Position numbers and translations under genes: made by a program. A DNA stretch of 64,000 nt from assembly GCF_014649335.1 (NCBI RefSeq), contig NZ_BMSV01000002.1, positions 310,001-374,000 on the forward strand, written 5' to 3'. Under the pieces are notes generated by a model, which saw only the letters and a list, made by a program, of their open reading frames with translations, did no database searches and was not told the DNA's origin. Below, in pieces: positions 28,541 to 35,748 of the stretch; position 1 is the first letter of the stretch; every line of letters begins with the position of its first letter. This DNA comes from Streptomyces roseolilacinus. Its GTDB lineage: Bacteria > Actinomycetota > Actinomycetes > Streptomycetales > Streptomycetaceae.

Positions 28541-30001
28541 TCAGCGGACGAGGACCCGGAAGGTCTCCATCGACCCGTCGGCCGCGTCGGGCAGCAGCAT
28601 GCCCGCGGCGGCCCCGCTGCGCAGGTAGTCCACCACCTCCTGGGTGATGACCTCGCCCGGCGCGACCACCGGCACGCCCGGCGGGTAGGGGCTGATCATC
28701 TCCGCGGCGATCCGGCCCGCGGCCTTCTCCGCCGGCACGTGCTCCGCCTCGCCGAAGAACGCCGTGCGGGGCAGCACCGCCTGCTCCAGCTCCAGTACGC
28801 CCGGCTCCGGGAGCCGCACCGGCCGCGGCCGCTCGATGGAGTCCGCGCCCTCGACCAGCGCGCGCAGCGCGTCGCACAGCACGCCCTCGGTCCGGTCGTC
28901 GTCGGCGTGCGTGAGGATCGCGCTGATCCGGCAGGTGTCGGACGCGCCGATGTCGACGTGGCGCTCCGCGCGCAGCCACTCGGCGGCCTGCATGCCGCTG
29001 ACACCCAGCTCCCGCACGTCGACGGTGATCTTCAGCGGGTCGATGCCCGCCGCGAACCCCTCCCGCACGACGGCGTCGTCCATGAGCCGCAGCCCCGGCA
29101 GGCCGGCGACCGCCTCCCGCACCCGGCCGGCCCGCCGCAGCGCCTCCTCCAGCAGGTCGTGGCCCTGCTCCACCATGTGCCGCCGCCACCCGTCGAGCGT
29201 GGCGTACACCAGCGACGAGGAGCTGGTCGTGCCCAGCAGGTCCTCCCGCTGCCGCAGCACCTCGGGTGACACCCGGTCACCCTGGAGGTGGAAGACGGAG
29301 CTCTGCTCGACCGCCCCGCCCATCTTGTGCACGCTGGTCACGACCAGGTCGGCGCCCGCGTCCATGCCCCACGCCGGCAGCGCCGGGTGGAACGGCAGGT
29401 GGGCGCCCCACGCCTCGTCGACGATGAGCGGCACGTCGTAGGCGTGGCACACCTCGGCGACGCCGCGGATGTCGGCGCACGACCCCCAGTCGGTGGGGGT
29501 GATCAGCAGCATGCCCTTCGCGTCCGGGTGGGCCTCCAGGGACCGGCGCACGTCGTCGGGCTCCGGAGGGTGCGCCAGGTGCCGTTCGGCGTCGAACTTC
29601 GGGTGGACCCACACCGGTTCCACCCCGTTGACGATCACCGCGGAGATCACCGACTTGTGGGCGTTGCGGGAGATCAGCAGCTTCTCACCGGGCCCGGCCA
29701 CCGCCAGCATCGCGGTCTTCACCGACAGGGAGCTGCCGCACGTGGAGAAGAAGGCGTGCTCCGCCCCCACCGCGTCCGCCATCAGCTCCTGCGCCCGCGC
29801 GAGCACCCCCTGCGACTCGCGGCGGTCGTCCAGCCCGTTCAGGGACAGCACGTCGGCCCGGAACAGCCCCTCCCCGAGGATCTCCAGCACCCTGGGGTCG
29901 ACCCCCGGTCCCTGCTTGTGTCCCGGAGGGCCGTACACGACGTCCCCGCGCCGCCTGAACTCCTCCAGCGCTTCGAGGACCGGTACCCGAGAGTGATCCA
30001 T
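28541..30001 (-). CDS. Orn/Lys/Arg-type PLP decarboxylase
   Basis: Fold-type I pyridoxal-phosphate decarboxylase of 486 residues, cytoplasmic, expected to convert a basic amino acid (arginine, lysine or ornithine) to a diamine. The PLP lysine is in VVTSVHKMGGAVEQSS, the aspartate contacting the pyridine nitrogen in PLIVDEAWGAHLPFH, and the N-terminus has the YGPPGHKQGPGVDP motif of the Orn/Lys/Arg decarboxylase major domain. The C-terminal domain ends EMISPYPPGVPVVAPGE, also diagnostic. The length matches the short Bacillus SpeA/YaaO type without the N-terminal wing domain. It is upstream-adjacent to the gvp operon end but separated by its own start and spacing. Substrate choice among the three amino acids is uncertain. 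Confidence 0.9.
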   Translation of the reverse strand: MDHSRVPVLEALEEFRRRGDVVYGPPGHKQGPGVDPRVLEILGEGLFRADVLSLNGLDDRRESQGVLARAQELMADAVGAEHAFFSTCGSSLSVKTAMLAVAGPGEKLLISRNAHKSVISAVIVNGVEPVWVHPKFDAERHLAHPPEPDDVRRSLEAHPDAKGMLLITPTDWGSCADIRGVAEVCHAYDVPLIVDEAWGAHLPFHPALPAWGMDAGADLVVTSVHKMGGAVEQSSVFHLQGDRVSPEVLRQREDLLGTTSSSSLVYATLDGWRRHMVEQGHDLLEEALRRAGRVREAVAGLPGLRLMDDAVVREGFAAGIDPLKITVDVRELGVSGMQAAEWLRAERHVDIGASDTCRISAILTHADDDRTEGVLCDALRALVEGADSIERPRPVRLPEPGVLELEQAVLPRTAFFGEAEHVPAEKAAGRIAAEMISPYPPGVPVVAPGEVITQEVVDYLRSGAAAGMLLPDAADGSMETFRVLVR

Positions 30002-30085
30002 GAGCCGTCTCCTTCGTACGTTCCGCCCCCGCGCACCGGGCGCGGGGGCGGTCTTCTCCCGGGAGCTCCGGCCCGGCCCGCCGCC

Positions 30086-30361
30086 TCACAGCAGCGGACC
30101 GAGCGGCCCCAGGTCGATGTTCAGGTCCTCCGGTTCCAGCCCGAACCGGGTCCGCAGGACCTCCATGCGGTCCTCCAGCAGCATCAGCGTCAAGCCGATG
30201 CGCTCCTCCTGGTCCTCCGTCAGCTCCCCGTCCTCCACCCGGCGCAGCGCCTGCCGCTCCATCAGCTGCCGCAGCAGCTCGATGACGGTGAGGACGAGAC
30301 GGGCCAGGTCCCGTTCGACGGTGTCGGGGTCGAGTTCGACCCGGCGGCGCGGCGCGCTCAT
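30086..30361 (-). CDS. gvpK: Gas vesicle protein GvpK
   Basis: Accessory gas vesicle protein of 91 residues: RVELDPDTVERDLARLVLTV then IELLRQLMERQALRRVEDGE, then EERIGLTLMLLEDRMEVLRT, the standard GvpK helices. It is the last gene of the operon. Its ATG overlaps the TGA of gvpS by four bases, which implies translational coupling. GvpK is needed for vesicle assembly in model organisms, though its exact role is unsettled. Confidence 0.93.
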   Translation of the reverse strand: MSAPRRRVELDPDTVERDLARLVLTVIELLRQLMERQALRRVEDGELTEDQEERIGLTLMLLEDRMEVLRTRFGLEPEDLNIDLGPLGPLL

Positions 30362-30543
30362 ACCGGCTGCCCCCAGGGGGCCGGGAGCTCGTCGCTGACC
30401 GAGCTGACCAGGGCCTTCAGGTCGACGCGTACGAGGTCCACGTCGGCGATGCTCAGGGTCAGGTCGCCGGTGATGACGACCCCGCCGGCGAGCAGCCGGT
30501 CCAGCAGGTCGACCAGGGCGATCCTGCGGTGCTCCACGCTCAC
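30358..30543 (-). CDS. gvpS: GvpA-family small protein GvpS
   Basis: Protein of 61 residues with the GvpA/J fold: LVDLLDRLLAGGVVITGDLT followed by LSIADVDLVRVDLKALVSSV. Streptomyces clusters place such a short GvpA paralogue (GvpS) between gvpL and gvpK, as here. It starts with GTG at 30543, overlapping the gvpL stop, and its TGA overlaps the gvpK ATG. Confidence 0.88.
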   Translation of the reverse strand: MSVEHRRIALVDLLDRLLAGGVVITGDLTLSIADVDLVRVDLKALVSSVSDELPAPWGQPV

Positions 30544-31328
30544 GCCGCCTCCTCCTCCGCGATCCCGGCGAACGAGTACGGCGCCCACGGCCCGGTCAGT
30601 TCGACCCGTACGCCCTCCTCCTCGGACACCCGGCCCACCAGGGCGACGAAGCCCTCGGCCCGCTCGCGGGCGACGAGGTAGGCGGCGTTCAGGACGTTGA
30701 CCCCGCCCGTGTCGCCGGTGAGCCGCGGGTCCTGCGGCGGATGGACGGCCGTCGCCTCCGCGTACGCGGACAGCCGGTCGTGCAGGACGCGGCTCGTCTC
30801 CTCGGCGCGCCGCCGGCCCTCCTCCCGGCCGTTGCGCTCCCGCAGCCGCCGGCGCAGGTAGTCCCGCCCGCCGACCTTGCCGGACGGCGCCTCCGAGGGC
30901 GTGGGGCGGGGGGCGGAAGCCGGTTCCGCGTACACCTTCACACCCCACTCGACCCGCCCGTCGAGCCGTTCCAGGGCCCGGGTGAACCGGTCGTGCCCCT
31001 CGTCCAGCAGCCGTCGCACCCCGCTGTCGTCGCGGCACACCGTGGCGAGCCGGAGCGGCAGGGGGGAGGTGACCGCGGTGAGCGCCGCGAGGACGGCGTC
31101 ATGGCCGCGGGCGGTGGCGGCCAGCCAGTCGAGGTCCTCCAGCCGGGCGCGCAGCGGCCCCTCGTCGAAGTCCTCGGCGGGGACCGCGTCCACCACGGCG
31201 ACCAGGTCGCCGTGGTGGAGCAGGCGGGGCGGTTCCCCGGTGATCCCGGCGGCGCCCTCCGGGAGGACGCCGTCGAAGGGCCGGCACACGGCGTACACGT
31301 ACCGCAGCGGCGGGGTGGGGGTGCTCAT
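30540..31328 (-). CDS. gvpL: Gas vesicle protein GvpL (GvpL/F family)
   Basis: GvpL/F-family protein of 262 residues. Starts RYVYAVCRPFDGVLPEGAAG, has the conserved LPLRLATVCRDDSGVRRLL and VEWGVKVY strands, and ends LTGPWAPYSFAG, the family's typical terminus. It contains a charged arginine and glutamate-rich insertion (LRRRLRERNGREEGRRRAEE) not seen in its paralogue GvpF here. The ATG overlaps the gvpJ stop by four bases. Family members are minor wall-associated proteins or nucleation factors. Confidence 0.92.
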   Translation of the reverse strand: MSTPTPPLRYVYAVCRPFDGVLPEGAAGITGEPPRLLHHGDLVAVVDAVPAEDFDEGPLRARLEDLDWLAATARGHDAVLAALTAVTSPLPLRLATVCRDDSGVRRLLDEGHDRFTRALERLDGRVEWGVKVYAEPASAPRPTPSEAPSGKVGGRDYLRRRLRERNGREEGRRRAEETSRVLHDRLSAYAEATAVHPPQDPRLTGDTGGVNVLNAAYLVARERAEGFVALVGRVSEEEGVRVELTGPWAPYSFAGIAEEEAA

Positions 31329-31639
31329 GCCGTACGCTCCTCCAGCTCGGCGAGGCGGCGCCGCAGCTCCTCGTTCTCGTTCGCCAGCGTGTCGCGGCGG
31401 GCCTGCGAGGAGAGCGCCGGGTCGTGGCGCCACCAGTCGATGCCCATCTCCTGCGCGCGTTCCACCGAGGCGACGACGAGCCGCAGCTTGATGGTCAGCA
31501 GCTCGATGTCGAGCAGGTTGATGCGGATGTCGCCCGCGATGACGATGCCCTTGTCCAGGACGCGTTCCAGGATGTCCGCGAGGTTCGCGCCCCCGCCGTC
31601 GGACGCGTACGGGGCGGGCGGGCGGCCGGGTGTGGTCAT
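31325..31639 (-). CDS. gvpJ: Gas vesicle protein GvpJ (GvpA-like)
   Basis: Protein of 104 residues with a GvpA-like core (LADILERVLDKGIVIAGDIR, INLLDIELLTIKLRLVVASV) plus a C-terminal coiled coil (ANENEELRRRLAELEERTA). This layout is that of GvpJ, thought to shape the vesicle tips. It overlaps gvpG by four bases upstream and gvpL by four bases downstream. Confidence 0.9.
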   Translation of the reverse strand: MTTPGRPPAPYASDGGGANLADILERVLDKGIVIAGDIRINLLDIELLTIKLRLVVASVERAQEMGIDWWRHDPALSSQARRDTLANENEELRRRLAELEERTA

Positions 31640-31872
31640 GGGCCGTCGACCCCTTTCTCCAGTCGGTCGAGGAGCTCGTCCTCCAGTCGGTCGAACGTCT
31701 CCTCGTCGATCTCCCCGGCCTCCAGGCGCTCGGTGAGGCGGGCGAGTTCACGGCGGACCGCGGCCGGGTCGTAGTACTGCCGTTCCGCCTCCTCGACCAC
31801 CCGCCGCAGGACCCACGCGGTGCCGCGCAGGGGTGCGGCGGGCAGCAGGAGCAGCTCGCCGAGCAGGCCCAC
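31636..31872 (-). CDS. gvpG: Gas vesicle protein GvpG
   Basis: Protein of 78 residues, a helical GvpG: MGLLGELLLLPAAPLRGTAW, then VVEEAERQYYDPAAVRRELA and ERLEAGEIDEETFDRLEDEL. It begins 3 bp after the gvpF stop and overlaps gvpJ by four bases. GvpG acts with GvpF in early vesicle assembly. Confidence 0.92.
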   Translation of the reverse strand: MGLLGELLLLPAAPLRGTAWVLRRVVEEAERQYYDPAAVRRELARLTERLEAGEIDEETFDRLEDELLDRLEKGVDGP

Positions 31873-31875
31873 GGC

Positions 31876-32592
31876 CTACTCCACGAAGCTGTACGGCGGG
31901 AGCGGCCCGTTCACCTGGAGCACGAGGTGCCCGTGCTCCCGGCGGAGCGCGTCGACCGCGTCCGAGAACGCGCCGGCGTGGTCCCGCTCGACGAGGAACG
32001 ACAGGTTCACCAGCCGGCCGGTGCCCTCCGGTCCGGGGCGGCACTCCACCGCGGCCCCCTCCAGGGCCTCCTGCACGAGGACCGCGTCGCGCGCCTCCCG
32101 GTGCTTCACGGCCGCCGCGACGCGCTCGCCGAGGGCGAGCTTCTGCTCGTACGTGCCGCCGCCCGTCGCCCGGTGGTCCTGGCTCAGCGCCCGCAGATCC
32201 GGGTTGTCGACGAGGACCTGGTGCAGCACGGCCTCCTCGTCGTGGGCCGCCTTCACGTTGTACTCGACCTTGCCGTCGAGGCTCGTGAGCCGCTCCAGGT
32301 AGTGCGCCTCCCGCTCCCGCAGGACGGCCAGCACGGCGTCGTCGTCGGGGGAGACCCCGCCGAAGCGCAGCGGCAGGACGGTGCCGGCCTCGCCGGCCTC
32401 GCCGAGCACGTTCTGGTGAGCGAGCAGGTCCCGCCGCTTCGGTCGCAGGTTCTCGGGAGCGTCGCTCACCAGCGCGGCGACCCCGCCGTGGGTGATGACC
32501 CGCACGGGGCGGGGCGGGTCGCCCACGCCGTCCGCCTTCTCCGGGAGTGCGGGGTGCGAGCTGCGGGTGATGCCGTAGACGTACGTGCTCAC
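31876..32592 (-). CDS. gvpF: Gas vesicle protein GvpF (GvpL/F family)
   Basis: GvpL/F-family protein of 238 residues. Opens [20 protein letters not shown], includes [19 protein letters not shown] and [14 protein letters not shown], and ends [15 protein letters not shown]. The GTG start at 32592 overlaps the gvpA TGA by three bases (GTGA), so the two are coupled. It is the first of two GvpL/F paralogues in the cluster. Confidence 0.92.
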   Translation of the reverse strand: MSTYVYGITRSSHPALPEKADGVGDPPRPVRVITHGGVAALVSDAPENLRPKRRDLLAHQNVLGEAGEAGTVLPLRFGGVSPDDDAVLAVLREREAHYLERLTSLDGKVEYNVKAAHDEEAVLHQVLVDNPDLRALSQDHRATGGGTYEQKLALGERVAAAVKHREARDAVLVQEALEGAAVECRPGPEGTGRLVNLSFLVERDHAGAFSDAVDALRREHGHLVLQVNGPLPPYSFVE

Positions 32593-32975
32593 TTCTCCTG
32601 CTCCTCCTTCTTCTGCTGCCGGGACGAGGACCGGCCGAGGGTCTCGGACACCGTCTGCGCCGCGCCCTGCAGCGCGCCCCTGGTCTTGCCGCGGGCCCCG
32701 GACTCGGTCATGTCGTCGACGACGTCCGTGAGCTGCGCCGGCGCCTTGCGGCCGGTCTCCAGGTCGAGGCGGTTGCACGCCTCGGCGAAGCGCAGGTACG
32801 TGTCGACGCTGGCGACGACGACCCGTACGTCGACCTTGAGGATCTCGATGCCGACGAGCGAGACGCGCACGAACGCGTCGATCACGAGCCCGCGGTCGAG
32901 GACGAGCTCCAGGACGTCGTACAGACCACTGCTGCCGCCGGAGCCGCCGGGGGTGGATCGTGTGTCAACCGTCAT
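32589..32975 (-). CDS. gvpA: Gas vesicle structural protein GvpA
   Basis: Main shell-forming family member: [20 protein letters not shown] followed by [20 protein letters not shown] and [15 protein letters not shown]. At 128 residues it is longer than the about 70-residue cyanobacterial GvpA, owing to a C-terminal charged tail (residues about 75-128, ending [13 protein letters not shown]) that streptomycete GvpA proteins also have. A leading GAAGGCGGCAAGAC-type ribosome binding region precedes the ATG. 118 bp separate it from gvpO. Confidence 0.92.
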   Translation of the reverse strand: MTVDTRSTPGGSGGSSGLYDVLELVLDRGLVIDAFVRVSLVGIEILKVDVRVVVASVDTYLRFAEACNRLDLETGRKAPAQLTDVVDDMTESGARGKTRGALQGAAQTVSETLGRSSSRQQKKEEQEK

Positions 32976-33093
32976 GTCTTGCCGCCTTTCTGACGAAGGG
33001 TCAGCGATCGGATGTCGTTGTCGGTCCGTGGTCGGGAAGGGACTCGGGTTCCGGGGGCGGGCTTCGGACGGGGGTGGCGGGCGGCCGGTCGGG

Positions 33094-33357
33094 TCAGCGG
33101 TTCTTCTCGTCGGCGCGGCCGCGCTCGTAGCGGCGGACGCGCCGGTATCCGGTGAGCCCGCCGTCCTCGTCGAGCTCCACCTCGTACGAGGCGATCAGAC
33201 TGGTCGTGTCGGGGATGCGGGACAGTTCGACGACCTCGACGGTCAACTGCCATCCGTCATCGGTGCGTCGGAAGGACGACACGGACTCGGGTTCCCGCCC
33301 GGTCAGTTGGGCGAGCTGCTCGCAGGCGAGCCGCAGGGTTTCGGGTGTGTTGGCCAT
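33094..33357 (-). CDS. gvpO: Gas vesicle protein GvpO
   Basis: Protein of 87 residues, [20 protein letters not shown] onward with [20 protein letters not shown] and [20 protein letters not shown], typical GvpO. I use the ATG at 33357 because GGAGG stands six bases upstream; an ATG at 33396 gives 13 extra residues but lies against the preceding terminator. It is the first gene of the operon, and the promoter must lie in the short space between 33358 and the hairpin at 33406-33442. Confidence 0.9.
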   Translation of the reverse strand: MANTPETLRLACEQLAQLTGREPESVSSFRRTDDGWQLTVEVVELSRIPDTTSLIASYEVELDEDGGLTGYRRVRRYERGRADEKNR

Positions 33358-33405
33358 GACCGCCTCCGGGTTGCCGCCTCTCGGGTACGCAAACATGGGG
33401 GAGCG

Positions 33406-33442
33406 GACGGCGGCGGCACCCCGGTGGGGTGCCGCCGCCGTC
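33406..33442 (-). terminator. Terminator insulating gvp operon from GlsB gene
   Basis: 17-bp perfect stem (arms 33406-33422 and 33426-33442) with a 3-nt loop; core GGCGGCACCCC / GGGGTGCCGCC. It starts 8 bp past the GlsB stop and lies about 50 bp before the gvpO start, marking separate transcripts. Confidence 0.8.
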
Positions 33443-33449
33443 GCGCGGG

Positions 33450-33728
33450 TCAGGCGTGTCGGTGCGGCCGGTCGGCGCCGGTGAAGAGCCGGTACAGGGC
33501 GAGCAGGATCACCGAGCCGATGATGGCGGCGACCCAGGTGGAGAGGTCGAAGAAGCCGTCGATGGAGTCGACTCCGAAGACGACCTTGCCCAGCCAGCCA
33601 CCGAGGAGCCCACCGGCGATACCGATGAGCATGGTGATGATGACGCCACCGGGGTCACGACCCGGCATCAGAGCCTTGGCGATCATGCCGGCGAGCAGAC
33701 CGATGAGGATCCACGCGATGATGCCCAT
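33450..33728 (-). CDS. GlsB/YeaQ/YmgE-family stress membrane protein
   Basis: Small membrane protein of 92 residues of the transglycosylase-associated family: three hydrophobic helices with the signature MGIIAWILIGLLAGMIAKAL followed by MPGRDPGG, then IITMLIGIAGGLLGGWLGKV. These proteins are stress-induced and membrane-located, with no enzymatic activity established. The ribosome binding site is GGAGAG before the ATG. A SigB-like promoter sequence sits about 50 bp upstream, and a strong terminator follows. Confidence 0.92.
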   Translation of the reverse strand: MGIIAWILIGLLAGMIAKALMPGRDPGGVIITMLIGIAGGLLGGWLGKVVFGVDSIDGFFDLSTWVAAIIGSVILLALYRLFTGADRPHRHA

Positions 33729-33776
33729 GGAGTCTCTCCTACCGTCGTATGCGGGTAATTGCCTCTTACGCCGCCT

Positions 33777-33799
33777 TTACCGTCCGGGCGCTTTCAAAC
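33777..33799 (-). promoter_or_regulatory. Possible SigB-type promoter of GlsB gene
   Basis: On the minus strand GTTT, 13 bases, then CGGTAA. This is close to the GNNT-N14-16-GGGTA(C/T) pattern of Streptomyces SigB-family promoters, 50 bp before the start codon of a stress-type gene. Deviations in spacing and in the -10 box make it tentative. Confidence 0.35.
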
Positions 33800-33978
33800 C
33801 CTTGGCCAGAGGAATCGGCTCCTACCGCACAACTGGCTGTCATGTGCCTCTTTGCGTACTTTCGTCATGCGGAGTGCCCGAGACCGTTTCAATGCCGTGG
33901 TGACGGTCACGCGCATCAGGTACGCGGTTCGTGCGTACCGGAGGACCGCGTACTCACCGACGAGCTGAGGAGACTTCC

Positions 33979-34236
33979 GTGGAGGACTGGCGACAGGCGG
34001 CCGCCTGCCGAGACGAGGACCCGGACCTGTTCTTCCCCGTGGGCACCAGTGGCCCGGCCCTGATGCAGGCGGAGGAGGCGAAGCGGATCTGCGCCCGCTG
34101 CCCCGTGCGCGAGCAGTGCCTGCGGTGGGCCCTGGACACCGGGCAGGACTTCGGGGTGTGGGGTGGCGCCGGCGAGGACGAGCGCCGCTCGCTGCGCCGC
34201 CGCGAGGCCCGCGCCTCCCGCCGTACGACCGGTTGA
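33979..34236 (+). CDS. WhiB-like (Wbl) iron-sulfur regulator
   Basis: Wbl-family transcription factor of 85 residues carrying a [4Fe-4S] cluster. The four cysteines are in AAACRDEDPDLFF, RICARCPVREQCLRW, and the G(V/I)WGG turn is GVWGGAGEDERRS, followed by a basic tail (LRRREARASRR) for DNA contact. The sequence resembles WblE most, but exact orthology is not tested. The GTG at 33979 has GAGGAGA six bases upstream. GTACGC-N7-GCGTAC at 33920-33938 in the leader is a possible operator. It is divergent from the GlsB gene. Confidence 0.92.
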   Translation: MEDWRQAAACRDEDPDLFFPVGTSGPALMQAEEAKRICARCPVREQCLRWALDTGQDFGVWGGAGEDERRSLRRREARASRRTTG

Positions 34237-34269
34237 CCGTACGGCGGAACGCGTGGCGCACCGTACCGT

Positions 34270-34707
34270 TCAGCCGGCGGCGAGGGGCAGCGCGGCCGCG
34301 ATCGCGTTGCGCTCCCTGCGGCACATCAGCGGGAAGATGATCCGCATGCCCTGGTCGCTGTCGGGCGAGGACACGACGAACGACGAGTTGAGGACCCGCT
34401 CCCTGATCTCGGACCGCACCAGGCCGGCGCGCGGGACCGTCGTCACGAGGCCCTTGGGCCGCGCGAACACCGGGTCGGCCTCGAAGACGAACAGGCGGTG
34501 GCTGGTCATCGCCAGGTACATGGGCACCCTGGCCGGGATCACCGCCATGGCCCCGCCGCTCACCAGCGCCGACGCCACCGCGAAGGCCGCCGTGCGGGGC
34601 ACCGAGACGGGGTTCAGATTGACGATGGCCGTCACCTCGACCTGCTCCCCGGTCTCGAGCAGGGGCTCGATGGCGGCCAGCAGCAGCCGACGGCGCTTTG
34701 CGTTCAC
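34270..34707 (-). CDS. Hypothetical protein with PH-like character (145 aa)
   Basis: Soluble or peripheral protein of 145 residues. A hydrophobic segment (TAAFAVASALVSGGAMAVIP) is followed by MYLAMTSHRLFVFEADP, which resembles the strand pattern of bacterial PH-like domains. I cannot name a function. The GTG at 34707 has CAGGAG nine bases upstream and gives NAKRRRLLLAAIEPLLETGE at the start. The open frame extends upstream to 34833 but without a ribosome binding site. It is convergent with the Wbl gene. Confidence 0.68.
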   Translation of the reverse strand: MNAKRRRLLLAAIEPLLETGEQVEVTAIVNLNPVSVPRTAAFAVASALVSGGAMAVIPARVPMYLAMTSHRLFVFEADPVFARPKGLVTTVPRAGLVRSEIRERVLNSSFVVSSPDSDQGMRIIFPLMCRRERNAIAAALPLAAG

Positions 34708-34876
34708 GGGGTGGTACTCCTGTACAGGCGGGGCCTTAGCGGCGCGAAGGGACGGCACACTGTGCCACACGCGCCCAGGGCCCGGCGCACCCGGGTGGCG
34801 CGCGACGGCCGGGTGCGCCGGGCCGCACGGCACCGTCCACCGCGTCCCGCCCGCGCGGCGTCCCCGCTCCGCCGCC

Positions 34877-34912
34877 CCGGTCCGGGCCGGCGGGACGGGC
34901 GGTCCGGACCGG
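34877..34912 (-). terminator. Hairpin after methyltransferase gene
   Basis: CCGGTCCGG (34877-34885) and CCGGACCGG (34904-34912) can pair across an 18-nt loop, just beyond the methyltransferase stop at 34917 on the minus strand. Moderate stem length; a probable terminator. Confidence 0.5.
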
Positions 34913-34916
34913 CCGG

Positions 34917-35666
34917 TCAGGCCGCGCCGGGTGCCGGCCCGTCGGGGCGCCGGGCGACGAAGACGAACTCCCGGCCCGGCCGGTCGGGGGCGTCGCGGAC
35001 GCCCTCCACCACGAACCCCCGCGCCACGAGGTCCGCCTCGACCTCCGCCCGTTCACGGAACCGCAGCGTCGACTCCGACGTCCGCACCTCCCCGTCCGCC
35101 GCGAACACCCAGGTCCCCCGGAACGTCACCAGCGGCAGGGCCACCTCGACCAGGTCGATCCAGCTCTCGACCGCCCCCACACCGGGGACCTCCGCCACGC
35201 CGTACGTGGCGTCGCGGTTCCACTCCTCCCAGGCGCGCCGGGCCGGGTCCCGCGTCTCGAAGACCAGGCGGCCGCCGGGCCGCAGCGCCTCGCGGGCGCC
35301 CCGCAGCGTCTCCTGCCAGTCCCACGGATCGGTGATCTCCTGGGCGACGTTCGCCGTCATGGTCGCCATGTCCACCTCCAGCGGGGGAAGCGCGCCCGCG
35401 TCCCCGAGGACCCACCGCACCCGCTCGCTGCCCGCCTTCCCCCGCGCCACGTCGAGGGAGGCCTCGGCGGGGTCCACCCCGACCACGTCGACGCCCCGGC
35501 CGGCCAGCAGCAGCGCGAACACCCCGGTCCCGCACCCGATGTCGAGCACCCGCCGCGCCCCGAACTCCTCGGCCATGCGGACGTACGCGTCGAGATCGCT
35601 CCGGTCGGGATCGAGCGGGTCGTAGAGCGAGGCGAGCCGCGGATCCCTGAACCCCTCGTCAGCCAT
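34917..35666 (-). CDS. Class I SAM-dependent methyltransferase
   Basis: Rossmann-fold methyltransferase of 249 residues. Motif I is VLDIGCGTGVFALLLAGRGV, the acidic residue binding the ribose is in VDVVGVDPAEASL, and motif post-I continues with VRWVLGDAGALPP. It resembles small streptomycete methyltransferases without known substrate. The ATG at 35666 gives MADEGFRDPRLASLYDPLDP, typical of the group. It lies between a hypothetical gene and the end of the MoxR operon, all on the minus strand, but is separated from the operon by about 70 bp containing a tandem repeat. Confidence 0.88.
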   Translation of the reverse strand: MADEGFRDPRLASLYDPLDPDRSDLDAYVRMAEEFGARRVLDIGCGTGVFALLLAGRGVDVVGVDPAEASLDVARGKAGSERVRWVLGDAGALPPLEVDMATMTANVAQEITDPWDWQETLRGAREALRPGGRLVFETRDPARRAWEEWNRDATYGVAEVPGVGAVESWIDLVEVALPLVTFRGTWVFAADGEVRTSESTLRFRERAEVEADLVARGFVVEGVRDAPDRPGREFVFVARRPDGPAPGAA

Positions 35667-35716
35667 GGCCCGAACGTAGGGGGCCCCAGCCTCCCGCGGA
35701 AGGGCGCGTCACCGCT

Positions 35717-35748
35717 TCACCGGCTCACCGCGTCACCGGCTCACCGCG
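35717..35748. repeat. 16-bp tandem repeat across the SWIM gene stop codon
   Basis: TCACCGGCTCACCGCG occurs twice in tandem (35717-35732 and 35733-35748), preceded by a partial unit. The second copy contains the stop codon of the SWIM gene (35741-35743), so copy-number change would alter the protein end only slightly. Confidence 0.8.

Noticed and set aside
25368-29189. A 1273-residue minus-strand frame covering the BBE gene, the decayed transporter and part of the decarboxylase
   Set aside because: Composite of shadow frames. It crosses three unrelated real features and has no consistent domain order, though it does contain one segment of the FUSC remnant.
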